From NCBI RefSeq assembly GCF_004349315.1, contig NZ_SMLH01000001.1, positions 620,001 through 684,000 on the forward strand: a stretch of DNA of 64,000 bases, read 5' to 3'. The notes beneath the pieces are model-generated. The model searched no databases, was not told where the DNA came from, and saw only the letters and a program-made list of their open reading frames with translations. Positions 1-8,438 of this stretch are shown here, one piece after another. This DNA is from Flavobacterium ranwuense (lineage in GTDB: Bacteria > Bacteroidota > Bacteroidia > Flavobacteriales > Flavobacteriaceae). How positions within the stretch are numbered: position 1 is the first letter of the stretch; every line of letters begins with the position of its first letter. Made by a program: the position numbers and the translations under genes.

Positions 1-2
1 AT

Positions 3-1538
3 AAAATTGGTGCCGAATTTAAACTGTCCATAAAAACTACTGTTGATACTTCGTCTAAAGTGATTTTTCCAAAATTAAAAAACGTTGGAGCTTTAGAGGT
101 GATTCAGTCGTATCCTATTGATACTGTAAAAATGGACGGCCGTTATGAATTAATCAAAAAATACGGTTTAACTCAATTTGATTCCGGTAGATATGTTATT
201 CCGAGTATAAAGATTTTTATCGACAGCAAACCGTTTCTGACGGATTCGCTTTTGGTTGAAGTGGCGAATGTTCAAGTGGATACTTTAAAACAAAAAATGT
301 TCGACATTAAGGACATTGCTCCAGCGGATAATCCAATAGGAGACTGGTGGGAATACCTGTTGATTGTTGCTTTAATTGTTGGAATTGGAGCTTTCATTTA
401 TTGGTTCATTAAAAAGCGTCAAGAAAAGAAATTACTCGAAGAAATTTATAAAACTCCAATCGAGAAAGCGACCGGTTTGCTGGATACTTTAGAGAAAAAA
501 GAACTTTGGCAAAAAGGAGAAGTCAAAGCGTATTATAGTGAATTGACGGATATCGCCAGAAATTATATTGAAGAAGCGATAGAAATTCCAGCAATGGAAA
601 GCACTACTTCGGAATTGATTCAAGGACTTAGAGCGGCTTCTGTCAAAAAGAAAATGACGCTTTCGCAGGAAATAATCGAAAATCTGGAACGTGTTTTGAA
701 ACAAGCCGATTTAGTAAAATTTGCCAAGTCAAAACCATTGGATTTTGAAATCACGGAAGACCGAAATAAGATTCAAAAAGCAATTCTGACATTAGACAAT
801 TCTATTCCTGTGGAAGTACCAATAGAAGAAGATGTGTTGTTGAATGAAGCACAAAGACAAAAACAGCTACAAATTCAATTGCGAAAACAAAGAAATAAGC
901 GTATTGTTACTGCCGTAGTATCAGTTGTGTTTTTATTGGCAGCAACCACTACTTTTTTCATTGTAACCAAAGGGTTTAGTTATGTAAAAGATAATATAAT
1001 TGGTCACCCTACCAAAGAATTATTGGGAGGAGAATGGGTGAAAAGTGATTACGGAAATCCAGGAGTTATTATAGAAACGCCAAGAGTGCTTAAGAGAGTA
1101 GACCTGACAAAAACACTTCCTAAAGATGGAATGGCTTTGATCAAAGAAATGCAGTCTTTTGCGTATGGAAGTGCTTTAGATCCTTTTTATCTGATGGTTT
1201 CGACTTTAAAATTTAAACAAGAGACACAAATAGATTTGACTAAATCAATGGATGGTATATTGCAATCAATGGAAGCTCAAGGCGCCCAGAATATGATTGT
1301 CAAACAAGAAGAGTTTGAAACTAAAGAAGGTGTTAAAGGAATTAAAGCCTATGGTACTTTTTCGCAAATTGATGGTGACAATAAGTCAAGTGCAAAAATG
1401 TATTATGAAGCATTACTGTTTAGTCAAGAAGGTGGATTACAACAGATTTTACTTTTTCATGAAGAAGGTGATGCCTATGCAAATGAAATATCAGAACGAG
1501 TTTTGAACTCTGTCGAATTAAAACAAGCAAGTAAATAA
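3..1538 (+). CDS. BatD-like membrane protein of the Bat operon (5' end outside window)
   Basis: The reading frame is open from the left edge, so the N-terminus is missing; 511 residues are visible. The visible part starts in a beta-rich extracytoplasmic region. A membrane segment follows at about visible residues 116-136, then a Lys/Glu-rich cytoplasmic stretch, a second membrane segment at about 300-322, and a C-terminal domain. Flavobacteria commonly carry such a BatD-like/hypothetical gene between the DUF58 gene and batA in the Bat (Bacteroides aerotolerance) operon, and its position here matches. Its stop codon overlaps the batA start by one base (TAATG), which suggests translational coupling. 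The exact function is unknown; a role in a membrane-bound VWA/TPR complex is inferred from context. A GTG at position 60 could be mistaken for a start, but the frame runs on upstream of it. Confidence 0.75.
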   Translation, partial: KIGAEFKLSIKTTVDTSSKVIFPKLKNVGALEVIQSYPIDTVKMDGRYELIKKYGLTQFDSGRYVIPSIKIFIDSKPFLTDSLLVEVANVQVDTLKQKMFDIKDIAPADNPIGDWWEYLLIVALIVGIGAFIYWFIKKRQEKKLLEEIYKTPIEKATGLLDTLEKKELWQKGEVKAYYSELTDIARNYIEEAIEIPAMESTTSELIQGLRAASVKKKMTLSQEIIENLERVLKQADLVKFAKSKPLDFEITEDRNKIQKAILTLDNSIPVEVPIEEDVLLNEAQRQKQLQIQLRKQRNKRIVTAVVSVVFLLAATTTFFIVTKGFSYVKDNIIGHPTKELLGGEWVKSDYGNPGVIIETPRVLKRVDLTKTLPKDGMALIKEMQSFAYGSALDPFYLMVSTLKFKQETQIDLTKSMDGILQSMEAQGAQNMIVKQEEFETKEGVKGIKAYGTFSQIDGDNKSSAKMYYEALLFSQEGGLQQILLFHEEGDAYANEISERVLNSVELKQASK

Positions 1539-2539
1539 TGACTAAAGTAACTTTTTTAAACCCAGAGTTTTTTTGGTTGTTTCTTCTTATTCCAGTAGCG
1601 ATTGTATGGTTGTTACGGAAAAAGAACCATCAATCAGCCACATTAAAAATAAGTTCGTTACAAGGATTTAAAGGTTCTAATTCCTATTTGACAAAGCTAA
1701 AGCCGATGTTGAATGTGCTTAGAATCCTGGCTTTGTGCTCTTTGATTGTAGCTATGGCAAGACCGAGAACAGTTGATGTAAGTAATAAAACAAAAACTAC
1801 TAAAGGAATTGATATTGTTATGGCAATAGACGTTTCAGGAAGTATGCTTGCCAAAGATTTGAAACCAGATCGAATGCAAGCACTCAAAAAGCTAGCGGCT
1901 GATTTTGTTGAGGAAAGACCAAACGATAGGATCGGGCTTGTGGTTTATGCCTCGGAAGCGTACACAAAAACACCGGTGACTAGCGATAAAGCTGTTATTC
2001 TGGATGCGATCAGAAGTATAAAATACGATAATGTTTTAGTAGATGGAACTGGGATAGGAATGGGATTGGCTACCGCTGTAAATAGACTAAAAGACAGTAA
2101 AGCGAAGAGCAAAGTGGTTATTCTGATGACTGACGGTGTTAATAATGCTGGATTCATTGAGCCAGATACGGCTTCTGATATTGCAAAAGAATATGGAATA
2201 AAAGTATATACAATAGGAATAGGAACAAACGGAATGGCTATGTTTCCCTATGCTATTGCGCCAAATGGAAAATTTCTTTTTCAAATGATGAAGGTTGAAA
2301 TTGATGAGCAAATGATGAAAAAAATTGCTAATAATACTGGTGGAAAATATTTTAGAGCAACGAGCAACAGCAAGTTAGCCGAAATTTATACTACAATAAA
2401 TAAGTTAGAAACTACTGAAATTGAAGAACTAAAATTTTATGATTATGATGAGAAATTCAGACCTTTTGTATGGTTTGCCGGTTTTTTATTGTTGTTTGAA
2501 TTAGGATTGCGAAATACGGTTTTTAAAAGCTTTATTTAG
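1538..2539 (+). CDS. batA: BatA, membrane-anchored VWA-domain protein
   Basis: This 333-residue protein has N-terminal membrane segments at about residues 12-27 and 58-73, a von Willebrand factor A domain at about 92-290, and a C-terminal membrane helix near 306-325. The metal-ion-dependent adhesion site is intact: DVSGS lies at residues 98-102, and a downstream TDG motif is also present. The order VWA-VWA-TPR-BatD-BatE is the standard Bat operon, which has been linked to oxidative stress tolerance and cell-envelope function in Bacteroides and Leptospira. The ATG overlaps the upstream stop by one base. The protein probably sits in the inner membrane with the VWA domain facing the periplasm and pairs with BatB. 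The paralogous batB lies 130 bp downstream. Confidence 0.93.
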   Translation: MTKVTFLNPEFFWLFLLIPVAIVWLLRKKNHQSATLKISSLQGFKGSNSYLTKLKPMLNVLRILALCSLIVAMARPRTVDVSNKTKTTKGIDIVMAIDVSGSMLAKDLKPDRMQALKKLAADFVEERPNDRIGLVVYASEAYTKTPVTSDKAVILDAIRSIKYDNVLVDGTGIGMGLATAVNRLKDSKAKSKVVILMTDGVNNAGFIEPDTASDIAKEYGIKVYTIGIGTNGMAMFPYAIAPNGKFLFQMMKVEIDEQMMKKIANNTGGKYFRATSNSKLAEIYTTINKLETTEIEELKFYDYDEKFRPFVWFAGFLLLFELGLRNTVFKSFI

Positions 2540-2669
2540 AGTCCCCACCCCAGGCCTCCTCCGAAGGGAAGGGAGCCGGAACTGGAACATTGGAATTAAA
2601 ATCACCAAGTTTAGAATTTAGATTTAGAGTAAAAATCTAAGATCAAAATTCAGAAATCTAAAATTAAAA
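2540..2669. repeat. Intergenic repeat-like spacer with a GC-rich block between batA and batB
   Basis: Bases 2540-2580 form a GC-rich, C/G-tract block that stands out against the AT-rich surroundings. Bases 2600-2669 then repeat variants of the word ATCTAAAAT. Blocks of this kind recur between genes in Flavobacterium genomes. No gene is visible. The spacer does not appear to break the operon, since no strong terminator is seen. Confidence 0.45.
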
Positions 2670-3707
2670 ATGGAATTAGACGAAAAAAAATATTTATACC
2701 TCCTTTTTATATTGCCTCTTTTGGTGTTGGTTTTTTTCGCCAATTTATATTGGAAAAGAAAGAAACAGCGTGAATTTGGGGATTTGGAGATGGTAAAAAG
2801 ACTGAGCCCGGAAAGTTCGGTTTTTAAACCAGTTTTGAAATTAGGAGTGTTGCTTTTGGCATTGACGGGGTTAATTCTTGGATTGGTAAATCCAAAAATT
2901 GGCACTAAGATGGAAACCGTTAAAAGAGAAGGGATCGACATTGTTTTTGCAGTGGATGTGTCAAAAAGTATGCTTGCCGAAGATGTAGCGCCAAATCGTC
3001 TGGACAAAAGCAAGCAAATTGTTTCGCAAATTATCAATCAATTGGGAAGCGATAGAATAGGAATTGTGGCGTATGCCGGAAGCGCTTTCCCCGTATTGCC
3101 TATTACTACGGATTATAGTGTTGCAAAAATGTTTTTGCAAAGTATGAATACAGATATGGTTTCCTCTGTAGGAACGTCATTCAACGAGGCAATCAAATTA
3201 TCCACGACTTATTTTGACGACAAAAAAACCAGCAAGTTATTGATTATGATTTCTGATGGTGAAGACCATAACGAAGGTGCAGAAGAAGCAGCGGAAGAGG
3301 CCAATAAGCTAGGAATTAAAATAATTACAATTGGTGTTGGAACCGAAAAAGGAGGCACGATTCCATTGAGAAAAAATGGAATTATTGAAGGTTTCAAAAG
3401 AGATAATAACAATGAAGTAGTTATAACGAAATTGGTTCCAGAAAGCCTGACAGCGATTGCCAAAGCAACGAAAGGCGGTTATGTAAACGGAAATAACACT
3501 AAAGAAGTGCTTGAATATATTAAGAATGCACTGAATAATATTCAAAAAACAGAATTTGAAGCGACAGAAATGGCTGATTTTCAATCGCAATTTCAATGGT
3601 TTTTAGGTTTTGCGTTTGTTTTCTTATTTCTAGATATTTTCCTTTTGGAAAGAAAAACAAGTTGGGTAAACAAATTGAATTTATTTAACGAGAATAAAAA
3701 AGTATAA
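2670..3707 (+). CDS. batB: BatB, membrane-anchored VWA-domain protein
   Basis: This 345-residue protein is a paralogue of BatA with the same layout: membrane segments at about residues 9-27 and 55-73, a VWA domain at about 88-290, and a C-terminal membrane helix near 310-328. The MIDAS motif is DVSKS at residues 96-100, and a SDGED motif follows further on. It is the second VWA gene of the Bat operon and is followed by the TPR protein BatC. VWA proteins of this group are thought to assemble with TPR partners at the inner membrane; the substrate is unknown. The start ATG is the first in the frame with a hydrophobic N-terminus close behind it. Confidence 0.93.
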   Translation: MELDEKKYLYLLFILPLLVLVFFANLYWKRKKQREFGDLEMVKRLSPESSVFKPVLKLGVLLLALTGLILGLVNPKIGTKMETVKREGIDIVFAVDVSKSMLAEDVAPNRLDKSKQIVSQIINQLGSDRIGIVAYAGSAFPVLPITTDYSVAKMFLQSMNTDMVSSVGTSFNEAIKLSTTYFDDKKTSKLLIMISDGEDHNEGAEEAAEEANKLGIKIITIGVGTEKGGTIPLRKNGIIEGFKRDNNNEVVITKLVPESLTAIAKATKGGYVNGNNTKEVLEYIKNALNNIQKTEFEATEMADFQSQFQWFLGFAFVFLFLDIFLLERKTSWVNKLNLFNENKKV

Positions 3708-3785
3708 AGAGTAAAGTATCGCGTTGCGCTCCATTATTGGAACAAAAATACTCGACATACTTTGACACTTACATTTAAAAATACA

Positions 3786-4526
3786 ATGAAGAACATAATT
3801 TTATACCTGTTATTACTTTTTTCTTTTGTTGCAAATGCACAACAGAAAGATAGAATATTGCCCAAAGCGAACGAGGAATATGCCGAAAATAAATTTGTTG
3901 ATGCCGAAGCTAATTATAGAATTTCGGATTCAAAATTTCCAAATAAAGCGAATGCACCTTTCAATCTTGGAAACACTATTTATAAGCAAAAACAATCTTC
4001 GGAAGCAAAATTTGCGTATGCTAAATCGTTAAAAAATTCAAAAACAAGACCACAAAAACACAGAGCTTTTCATAATTTAGGAAATGTTTTTATGAATGAA
4101 AAGGATTATACGCAAGCGGTTGAGGCTTACAAAAACGCCTTGAGAAACGCCCCGACAGATGAGGAAACGCGTTATAATTATGCTTTGGCAAAAAAAATGC
4201 TGAAAGAAAATCCTCCAAAGGATGATAATAAAAAAGACGATAAAAAGAGCGATAAAGACAAGAAGGACGATAAGAAAGACGGGGAAAAAGATAAAAAGGA
4301 CAATAAGGATAAAGAAAAGAAAGACGATAAGGGAGATAAAGACAAACAAAATAAAGATCCTAAACCTAATGAAAATGGAGAACCAAAACCAGCTCCAGGA
4401 GGAATTTCTAAAGAACGTTTAGAAAACCTATTGAATGCGGTGAATAAAGAAGAAAAGAAGGTACAGGATAAAGTAAATGCCAAAAAAGTGCAAGGAAAAC
4501 CAGTTAAGACGGAAAAAGATTGGTAG
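3786..4526 (+). CDS. batC: BatC, secreted TPR protein with Lys/Asp-rich tail
   Basis: The ATG at 3786 gives a 246-residue protein with a clean signal peptide ending in NAQ; an upstream TTG at 3762 would only add a poor extension. Residues of about 25-140 form tetratricopeptide repeats, with recognisable pairs such as AEANY...APFNLGN and AVEAYKNAL. A very Lys/Asp-rich low-complexity region follows at about 145-200, then a short C-terminal region. It is the TPR member of the Bat operon and probably a scaffold for the VWA proteins. The charged region resembles linkers known to be disordered. The stop codon lies 20 bp before the batD start. Confidence 0.88.
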   Translation: MKNIILYLLLLFSFVANAQQKDRILPKANEEYAENKFVDAEANYRISDSKFPNKANAPFNLGNTIYKQKQSSEAKFAYAKSLKNSKTRPQKHRAFHNLGNVFMNEKDYTQAVEAYKNALRNAPTDEETRYNYALAKKMLKENPPKDDNKKDDKKSDKDKKDDKKDGEKDKKDNKDKEKKDDKGDKDKQNKDPKPNENGEPKPAPGGISKERLENLLNAVNKEEKKVQDKVNAKKVQGKPVKTEKDW

Positions 4527-4546
4527 TTCAATTAGATAATTTGAAA

Positions 4547-6301
4547 ATGAAAAGATTTATAGCAGTACTTGTTTTAATGGTGTGCAATTTGCTTAGCGCT
4601 CAAGTGCAATTTGAGGCTAGAGTGAGTAAAGCTACGCTAGGAATAAACGAGAGACTTCGTATCGATTTTATGATGAATGTAGATGGAGATAATTTTGTCC
4701 AACCCTCTTTTGAAGGATTTAGAATTATTGCCGGACCAAGTCAGCAAGTCAGTCAGTCTTGGGTGAACGGAAGAAGTTCTTTTGAGAAAATATATTCTTA
4801 TTTTCTTTTGCCAAATCAAAAAGGGACATTAGTTATCAAGCAAGCCGCAATCGAATACAACGGGCAAATTTATAAAACATCGTCGATAAAAATAAATGTT
4901 ACCGCAGCAACGGAACAGCCTAGAGATCCAAACGACACCAGTGTTTCAGCGGATGGGAATCTCTATTTAGTTGCTGATATTTCTAAAACAAATCCATATA
5001 TAAACGAGCCAATTACGGTAGTTTATAAATTGTATTTTAACAATATCGGAATCACAAATTCTAACGAAGTTAGTAAGCCAAAATACAATGATTTCTGGAG
5101 TCAGAACATTGATATAAAACAGTTTGTTGCTGAAGAAGGCATGTTCAAAGGGGAAAAATACCGTTTTATCGTGCTCAAAAAAATAGTTTTGTATCCTCAA
5201 AAATCAGGAAAGCTGGTTATTGAACCGTTGTCATTAGACATTGATGTTCAATTACCGTCGAATCGCAGGGATATGTTTGGTCGAATGGTTGTCACCGAAG
5301 CGACTAAGAGAGTTTCCGCAGGAGCTAAAACCATAAATGTTAAGCCACTTCCTGAGGCTGGAAAACCGGAAGACTTCTCGGGTGCTGTTGGAAATTTTGA
5401 TTTCAAAGTAAGACCAACAAAAACCGATTTAAAAAACGGAGAAAGCCTGGATTTAGTGGTAAGTGTAACCGGAAAAGGGAATCTGAAATTATTTAGTTTA
5501 CCAAAACCGATAGCTCCAAATGCGCTGGAAATGTATGAAGCCGTTCATAGCGAACAGGTCAACACGCCTCTTTCTGGAATGGCCGGAAAGATTTCAGACA
5601 GTTATACAATCGTTCCGCAGTACAAAGGAAATTACCCGATAAAACCATTAAAATTTACCTATTTTGATTTGGGTTCAGGAACCTATAAAACGCTAAGTTC
5701 TCCAGAGATCATGATTAATGTTCTTGATGGTCCTTCGCCTACTGATGCAACGGCAGCTTCCGGTGCTGATGCAAACAAGAATAAAACAGACAACGTTGAG
5801 CAATTCAAATTCATAAAGTTAAAAAGCAATCTTTTGACGATGAATAAGAAAGATTTCTTTGGGTCTAATTTGTTTTACGGATTGTTCTTTTTTCCATTTT
5901 TAATGCTGCCTTTAATTGTATTATTCAAAAAGAAAAAAGAAGCAATAGATAGTGATACTGCCGGAAACAGAATACGAATGAATAATAGATTGGCAAAGAA
6001 ATATTTATCGGAAGCTAAGAAACAAATCAACAACAAAGAACTGTTTTATATTGCGCTGGAGAAAGCGATGCACAATTTCTTGAAAGCTAAATTACATATT
6101 GAGACTTCTGAAATGAGTAAGGATAATATTCAAGAATTGTTGTTGTCAAGAAATGCTAATCCTGACGCGGTGAATGATTTTATTGCGCTTACGGAGAATT
6201 GTGAAGTGGCACGATATGCGCCATCATCAATTGTGGCTATTCAACAGGATTTTGACAAAGCCGTTTTGATTATTTCAGACTTAGAAAAACAAATTGCTTA
6301 A
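4547..6301 (+). CDS. batD: BatD, large oxygen-tolerance protein
   Basis: The preferred ATG at 4547 gives 584 residues with a signal peptide ending LLSAQ. A long periplasmic region of beta-sandwich (Ig-like) character follows, typical of BatD, with the family phrase GNFDFKV in its second half. A single membrane segment lies at about residues 443-462, and a helical cytoplasmic domain of roughly 120 residues closes the protein. It lies between batC and batE in the expected order. The longer frame starting at 4520 overlaps batC and would place nine residues ahead of the signal peptide, so it was not used. Confidence 0.92.
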   Translation: MKRFIAVLVLMVCNLLSAQVQFEARVSKATLGINERLRIDFMMNVDGDNFVQPSFEGFRIIAGPSQQVSQSWVNGRSSFEKIYSYFLLPNQKGTLVIKQAAIEYNGQIYKTSSIKINVTAATEQPRDPNDTSVSADGNLYLVADISKTNPYINEPITVVYKLYFNNIGITNSNEVSKPKYNDFWSQNIDIKQFVAEEGMFKGEKYRFIVLKKIVLYPQKSGKLVIEPLSLDIDVQLPSNRRDMFGRMVVTEATKRVSAGAKTINVKPLPEAGKPEDFSGAVGNFDFKVRPTKTDLKNGESLDLVVSVTGKGNLKLFSLPKPIAPNALEMYEAVHSEQVNTPLSGMAGKISDSYTIVPQYKGNYPIKPLKFTYFDLGSGTYKTLSSPEIMINVLDGPSPTDATAASGADANKNKTDNVEQFKFIKLKSNLLTMNKKDFFGSNLFYGLFFFPFLMLPLIVLFKKKKEAIDSDTAGNRIRMNNRLAKKYLSEAKKQINNKELFYIALEKAMHNFLKAKLHIETSEMSKDNIQELLLSRNANPDAVNDFIALTENCEVARYAPSSIVAIQQDFDKAVLIISDLEKQIA

Positions 6302-6309
6302 CCAACGAT

Positions 6310-6336
6310 GTCATTGCGAGGAACGAGGCAATCTCA
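6310..6336. repeat. Dispersed Bacteroidota-type intergenic repeat fragment
   Basis: This 27-bp block begins GTCATTGCGAGGAACGAGG. The same word is, from general knowledge, scattered through many Bacteroidota genomes as an intergenic repeat. It lies between the batD stop and the batE start. No second copy is present in this window. Confidence 0.55.
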
Positions 6337-6380
6337 CTTTGATTTTCGAGAATAGTCAATTGACAACTTATAACATTAAA

Positions 6381-7124
6381 ATGAAAAACATACTTTATAT
6401 ATTATTATTGACAACCCAAGTTTTCTTTGCCCAAAGTGGCTTTGAAAAAGGAAACGAGTATTATCAAAAAGGGAAATATAATGAAGCGGTTACTGCTTAT
6501 GAGAGTGTTTTGACAGAAAGCAAACACTCTTCTGAGTTGTATTTTAATTTAGGAAATGCGTATTATAAGTTGAATAAAGTAGCACCTTCTATTTACAATT
6601 ATGAAAAAGCATTGGTGTTGAATCCAAATAACACCGATGCGATTAACAACTTGAAATTTGCTCAAAAACGAACTATCGATGAAATTAAAATAATTCCAAA
6701 AGTAGGTTTTGCAAAGCTGATTCGGGATTTTACGGGAATCTATCATTACAATACGTGGGCGTGGATTTCTGTTGGACTAGCAATGGCGTTCTTGTTGTTT
6801 TTTGTCGGGTATTATTTTTCACAAATTACACTTTCAAAAAGGATTTTCTTTTTTGGAATGTTTGTACTTTTTTTTCTAATTCTAATCAGTGTTTCATCAA
6901 CAATTTTTGAAAAAAGTCATTTTGACACTGAAAAACCGGCTATTGTTTTTGCCGAAATGGCCAATGTAAAGAGCGAACCCAGAAATGGTGGTCAGCCAAT
7001 ATCTGTGCTCCACGAAGGAACAAAAGTTTATGTGGAGGAAATCATAGGGAAATGGAAAAAAGTACAACTAACGGATGGAACAGAAGGCTGGATTGAAAGC
7101 AGTGCAATTAAGGAAGTGAAATAG
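6381..7124 (+). CDS. batE: BatE, TPR and SH3-domain membrane protein
   Basis: The start at 6381 gives 247 residues with a signal sequence ending FFAQ. TPR repeats occupy about residues 22-95 (a KGKYNEAVTAYESVL type helix pair). Two membrane segments follow at about 124-146 and 155-172. A bacterial SH3 domain occupies about 185-247, with the phrases VKSEP and GTEGWI. This is the classic BatE layout and the last gene of the operon. The frame could be extended to 6294, but that extension reads through a dispersed repeat and lacks a signal peptide. Confidence 0.9.
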   Translation: MKNILYILLLTTQVFFAQSGFEKGNEYYQKGKYNEAVTAYESVLTESKHSSELYFNLGNAYYKLNKVAPSIYNYEKALVLNPNNTDAINNLKFAQKRTIDEIKIIPKVGFAKLIRDFTGIYHYNTWAWISVGLAMAFLLFFVGYYFSQITLSKRIFFFGMFVLFFLILISVSSTIFEKSHFDTEKPAIVFAEMANVKSEPRNGGQPISVLHEGTKVYVEEIIGKWKKVQLTDGTEGWIESSAIKEVK

Positions 7125-7133
7125 AGTTTGAAT

Positions 7134-7143
7134 ACTGAACACT
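7134..7143 (-). repeat. Copy of the AGTGTTCAGT word
   Basis: The reverse complement of AGTGTTCAGT is found here, just after the batE stop and close to the end of cvpA. Exact copies also lie at 8332-8341, 16883-16892 and 17037-17046; the last extends into the 3' end of the exporter gene. Confidence 0.5.
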
Positions 7144-7152
7144 GGAAACTAA

Positions 7153-7656
7153 TTATTTTTTCTTCAAGCTATCATACCAGTTTTCTATCGAAGGGTACAT
7201 GAATCCTGCTGTTTTTTGGATTGGATTATAAAAAAGAGAATTGTCTAACGTTTCTTTTTTGGCGATAAAATTATGATAGTTTATTTTTTCGAAAACCTTG
7301 AAAACAATTCCGATTATTAAAATTGTTTTTAGCACCCTGAAGAAACCACCGCCTAGTTTATTCAACCATCCTAAAAAGGCAAAATCAGCTACTCCAGTAA
7401 GGAATTTACCCAAAAGTGATATTCCGATTACTACCAATATAAATGTGAGTACAAAAGCAATTACTTGGATTGTATTGGGATTCCATTTGACAAATCCGGC
7501 TAAAATTTCTTTGATAAATGAGGAAAATTTTATGGCAAAATAAATTCCGGCCAATAGCGAAACCAAAGAAGCTAATTCTACAAAAAGACCATTTCTAATG
7601 CCTTTATACAAAGCAAAAGCTAGCAATACACCCAAAATAATATCCAAAAATCCCAT
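7153..7656 (-). CDS. CvpA family inner-membrane protein
   Basis: This 167-residue protein has the CvpA fold pattern. It begins MGFLDIILGVLLAFALYKG, a first membrane helix followed by a short charged loop, and three more hydrophobic segments lie at about residues 28-48, 65-86 and 100-122. CvpA was named for colicin V production and is a widespread inner-membrane protein linked to envelope homeostasis. The gene converges on batE with a 28-bp gap. A -7-like TATATTTG lies upstream on the minus strand at 7683-7690. Confidence 0.85.
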   Translation of the reverse strand: MGFLDIILGVLLAFALYKGIRNGLFVELASLVSLLAGIYFAIKFSSFIKEILAGFVKWNPNTIQVIAFVLTFILVVIGISLLGKFLTGVADFAFLGWLNKLGGGFFRVLKTILIIGIVFKVFEKINYHNFIAKKETLDNSLFYNPIQKTAGFMYPSIENWYDSLKKK

Positions 7657-7682
7657 GACTTTTAATTAAGAAAAATAAAGTG

Positions 7683-7690
7683 CAAATATA
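7683..7690 (-). promoter_or_regulatory. Probable -7 element for cvpA
   Basis: TATATTTG on the minus strand matches the Bacteroidota -7 consensus TAnnTTTG and lies 27 bp before the cvpA ATG. No clear -33 TTG is seen at the ideal distance. Confidence 0.5.
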
Positions 7691-7872
7691 AAAGAATTGT
7701 TATGCCGTTTAACATTAGAATTTACTGTAGGAGAAAATAGAGTTTTTTTTCATTATTCAAAAAAGAAAAATTTAGCATAGCTTGGCTAAGGTTTATTTTT
7801 ATTTTGAAGAAGAAAGGGAAAAAGAATGTTTTATTCCATTAAATTCTAGTGTTAAAGGGTATCAGTTATCAA

Positions 7873-7899
7873 TTGCCAATTTTCAAGTTCTTATATTTG
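7873..7899 (+). promoter_or_regulatory. Flavobacterial-type promoter, TTG-N16-TATATTTG
   Basis: A TTG at 7873-7875 is followed 16 bp later by TATATTTG at 7892-7899, close to the Bacteroidota -33/-7 consensus. It would give a 5' leader of roughly 65 nt for the gene starting at 7970. Confidence 0.5.
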
Positions 7900-7969
7900 C
7901 CGAAATAATTTGATTACAATTTTTGAAAATCTACAATCAAAAATCGTTAATCTACAATCATAAATCAAT

Positions 7970-8326
7970 ATGTCAAGAGACACACAACTTAAAGAACGCT
8001 GGGAACAGCTTGTAAATATACTTTCCAATCAATTTTCTCAAGGCGAGGATTTAGATCTCGACGCTATTATTTATTTAATTGGCGTACAAGAACTCGGAAA
8101 AGTACATAGTGAATACAAAAAAGACGAAAAATTAAACCTGATGCACATCGCCATTTGCCGTTTATTGGAACCTTACGGGTTTTATGAATTCGAATTTTTT
8201 GATGAAGAAGGCTGGCCACATTACAAAGTAAAAGAGGAATTACCACCGCTAAAAGCAGGAGAGCAATCGGTTTTAATGAAAGAAGCCATTGTGAATTATT
8301 TCTTGGAAAGAGAACTTATTTCCTAG
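7970..8326 (+). CDS. Conserved hypothetical protein upstream of pheS
   Basis: This 118-residue soluble, acidic, mostly helical protein has no signal peptide or membrane segment. Recognisable phrases are LDAIIYLIGVQELG and a C-terminal part rich in aromatic and acidic residues (YEFEFFDEEGWPHY). It resembles short conserved proteins that flavobacteria encode near pheS; no function is known to me. It ends 112 bp before the pheS start, and that gap contains a separate -7 element, so pheS can be transcribed independently. The start ATG is supported by the promoter upstream. Confidence 0.75.
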   Translation: MSRDTQLKERWEQLVNILSNQFSQGEDLDLDAIIYLIGVQELGKVHSEYKKDEKLNLMHIAICRLLEPYGFYEFEFFDEEGWPHYKVKEELPPLKAGEQSVLMKEAIVNYFLERELIS

Positions 8327-8331
8327 TGATC

Positions 8332-8341
8332 AGTGTTCAGT
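8332..8341 (+). repeat. Copy of the AGTGTTCAGT word
   Basis: This exact copy lies six bases after the stop of the upstream gene, within a stretch of related words (TGATCAGTGTTCAGT, then GAGACTGAGACTG). Confidence 0.5.
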
Positions 8342-8408
8342 CACGGTTCTCAGCCCACAATATTGAAAACTGAGACTGAGACTGTATCCTTTTTACCTAA
8401 AAATTTAC

Positions 8409-8416
8409 TAAATTTG
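8409..8416 (+). promoter_or_regulatory. Probable -7 element for pheS
   Basis: TAAATTTG matches TAnnTTTG exactly and lies 22 bp before the preferred pheS ATG at 8439. Confidence 0.5.
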
Positions 8417-8438
8417 CACTCTCAATTATTGAATGAAA

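Larger units (their letters stand above)
7657..7969. other. Divergent intergenic region with two promoters
   Basis: This 313-bp gap separates cvpA (minus) from the 118-residue protein gene (plus). It holds a -7-like element for each side and, at 7914-7968, AT-rich repeated words around ATCAAAAATCGTTAATC (7936-7952). That exact 17-mer recurs downstream of gdhA. No gene is visible in the rest. Confidence 0.5.

Noticed and set aside
4077..4531. Open frames on the minus strand opposite batC
   Set aside because: They mirror the Lys/Asp-rich low-complexity tract (Ser/Phe/Leu-rich translations) and lie wholly within a well-supported gene.
6294..6380. Upstream extension of batE
   Set aside because: It reads through a dispersed repeat and would place 29 unlikely residues before a clean signal peptide.
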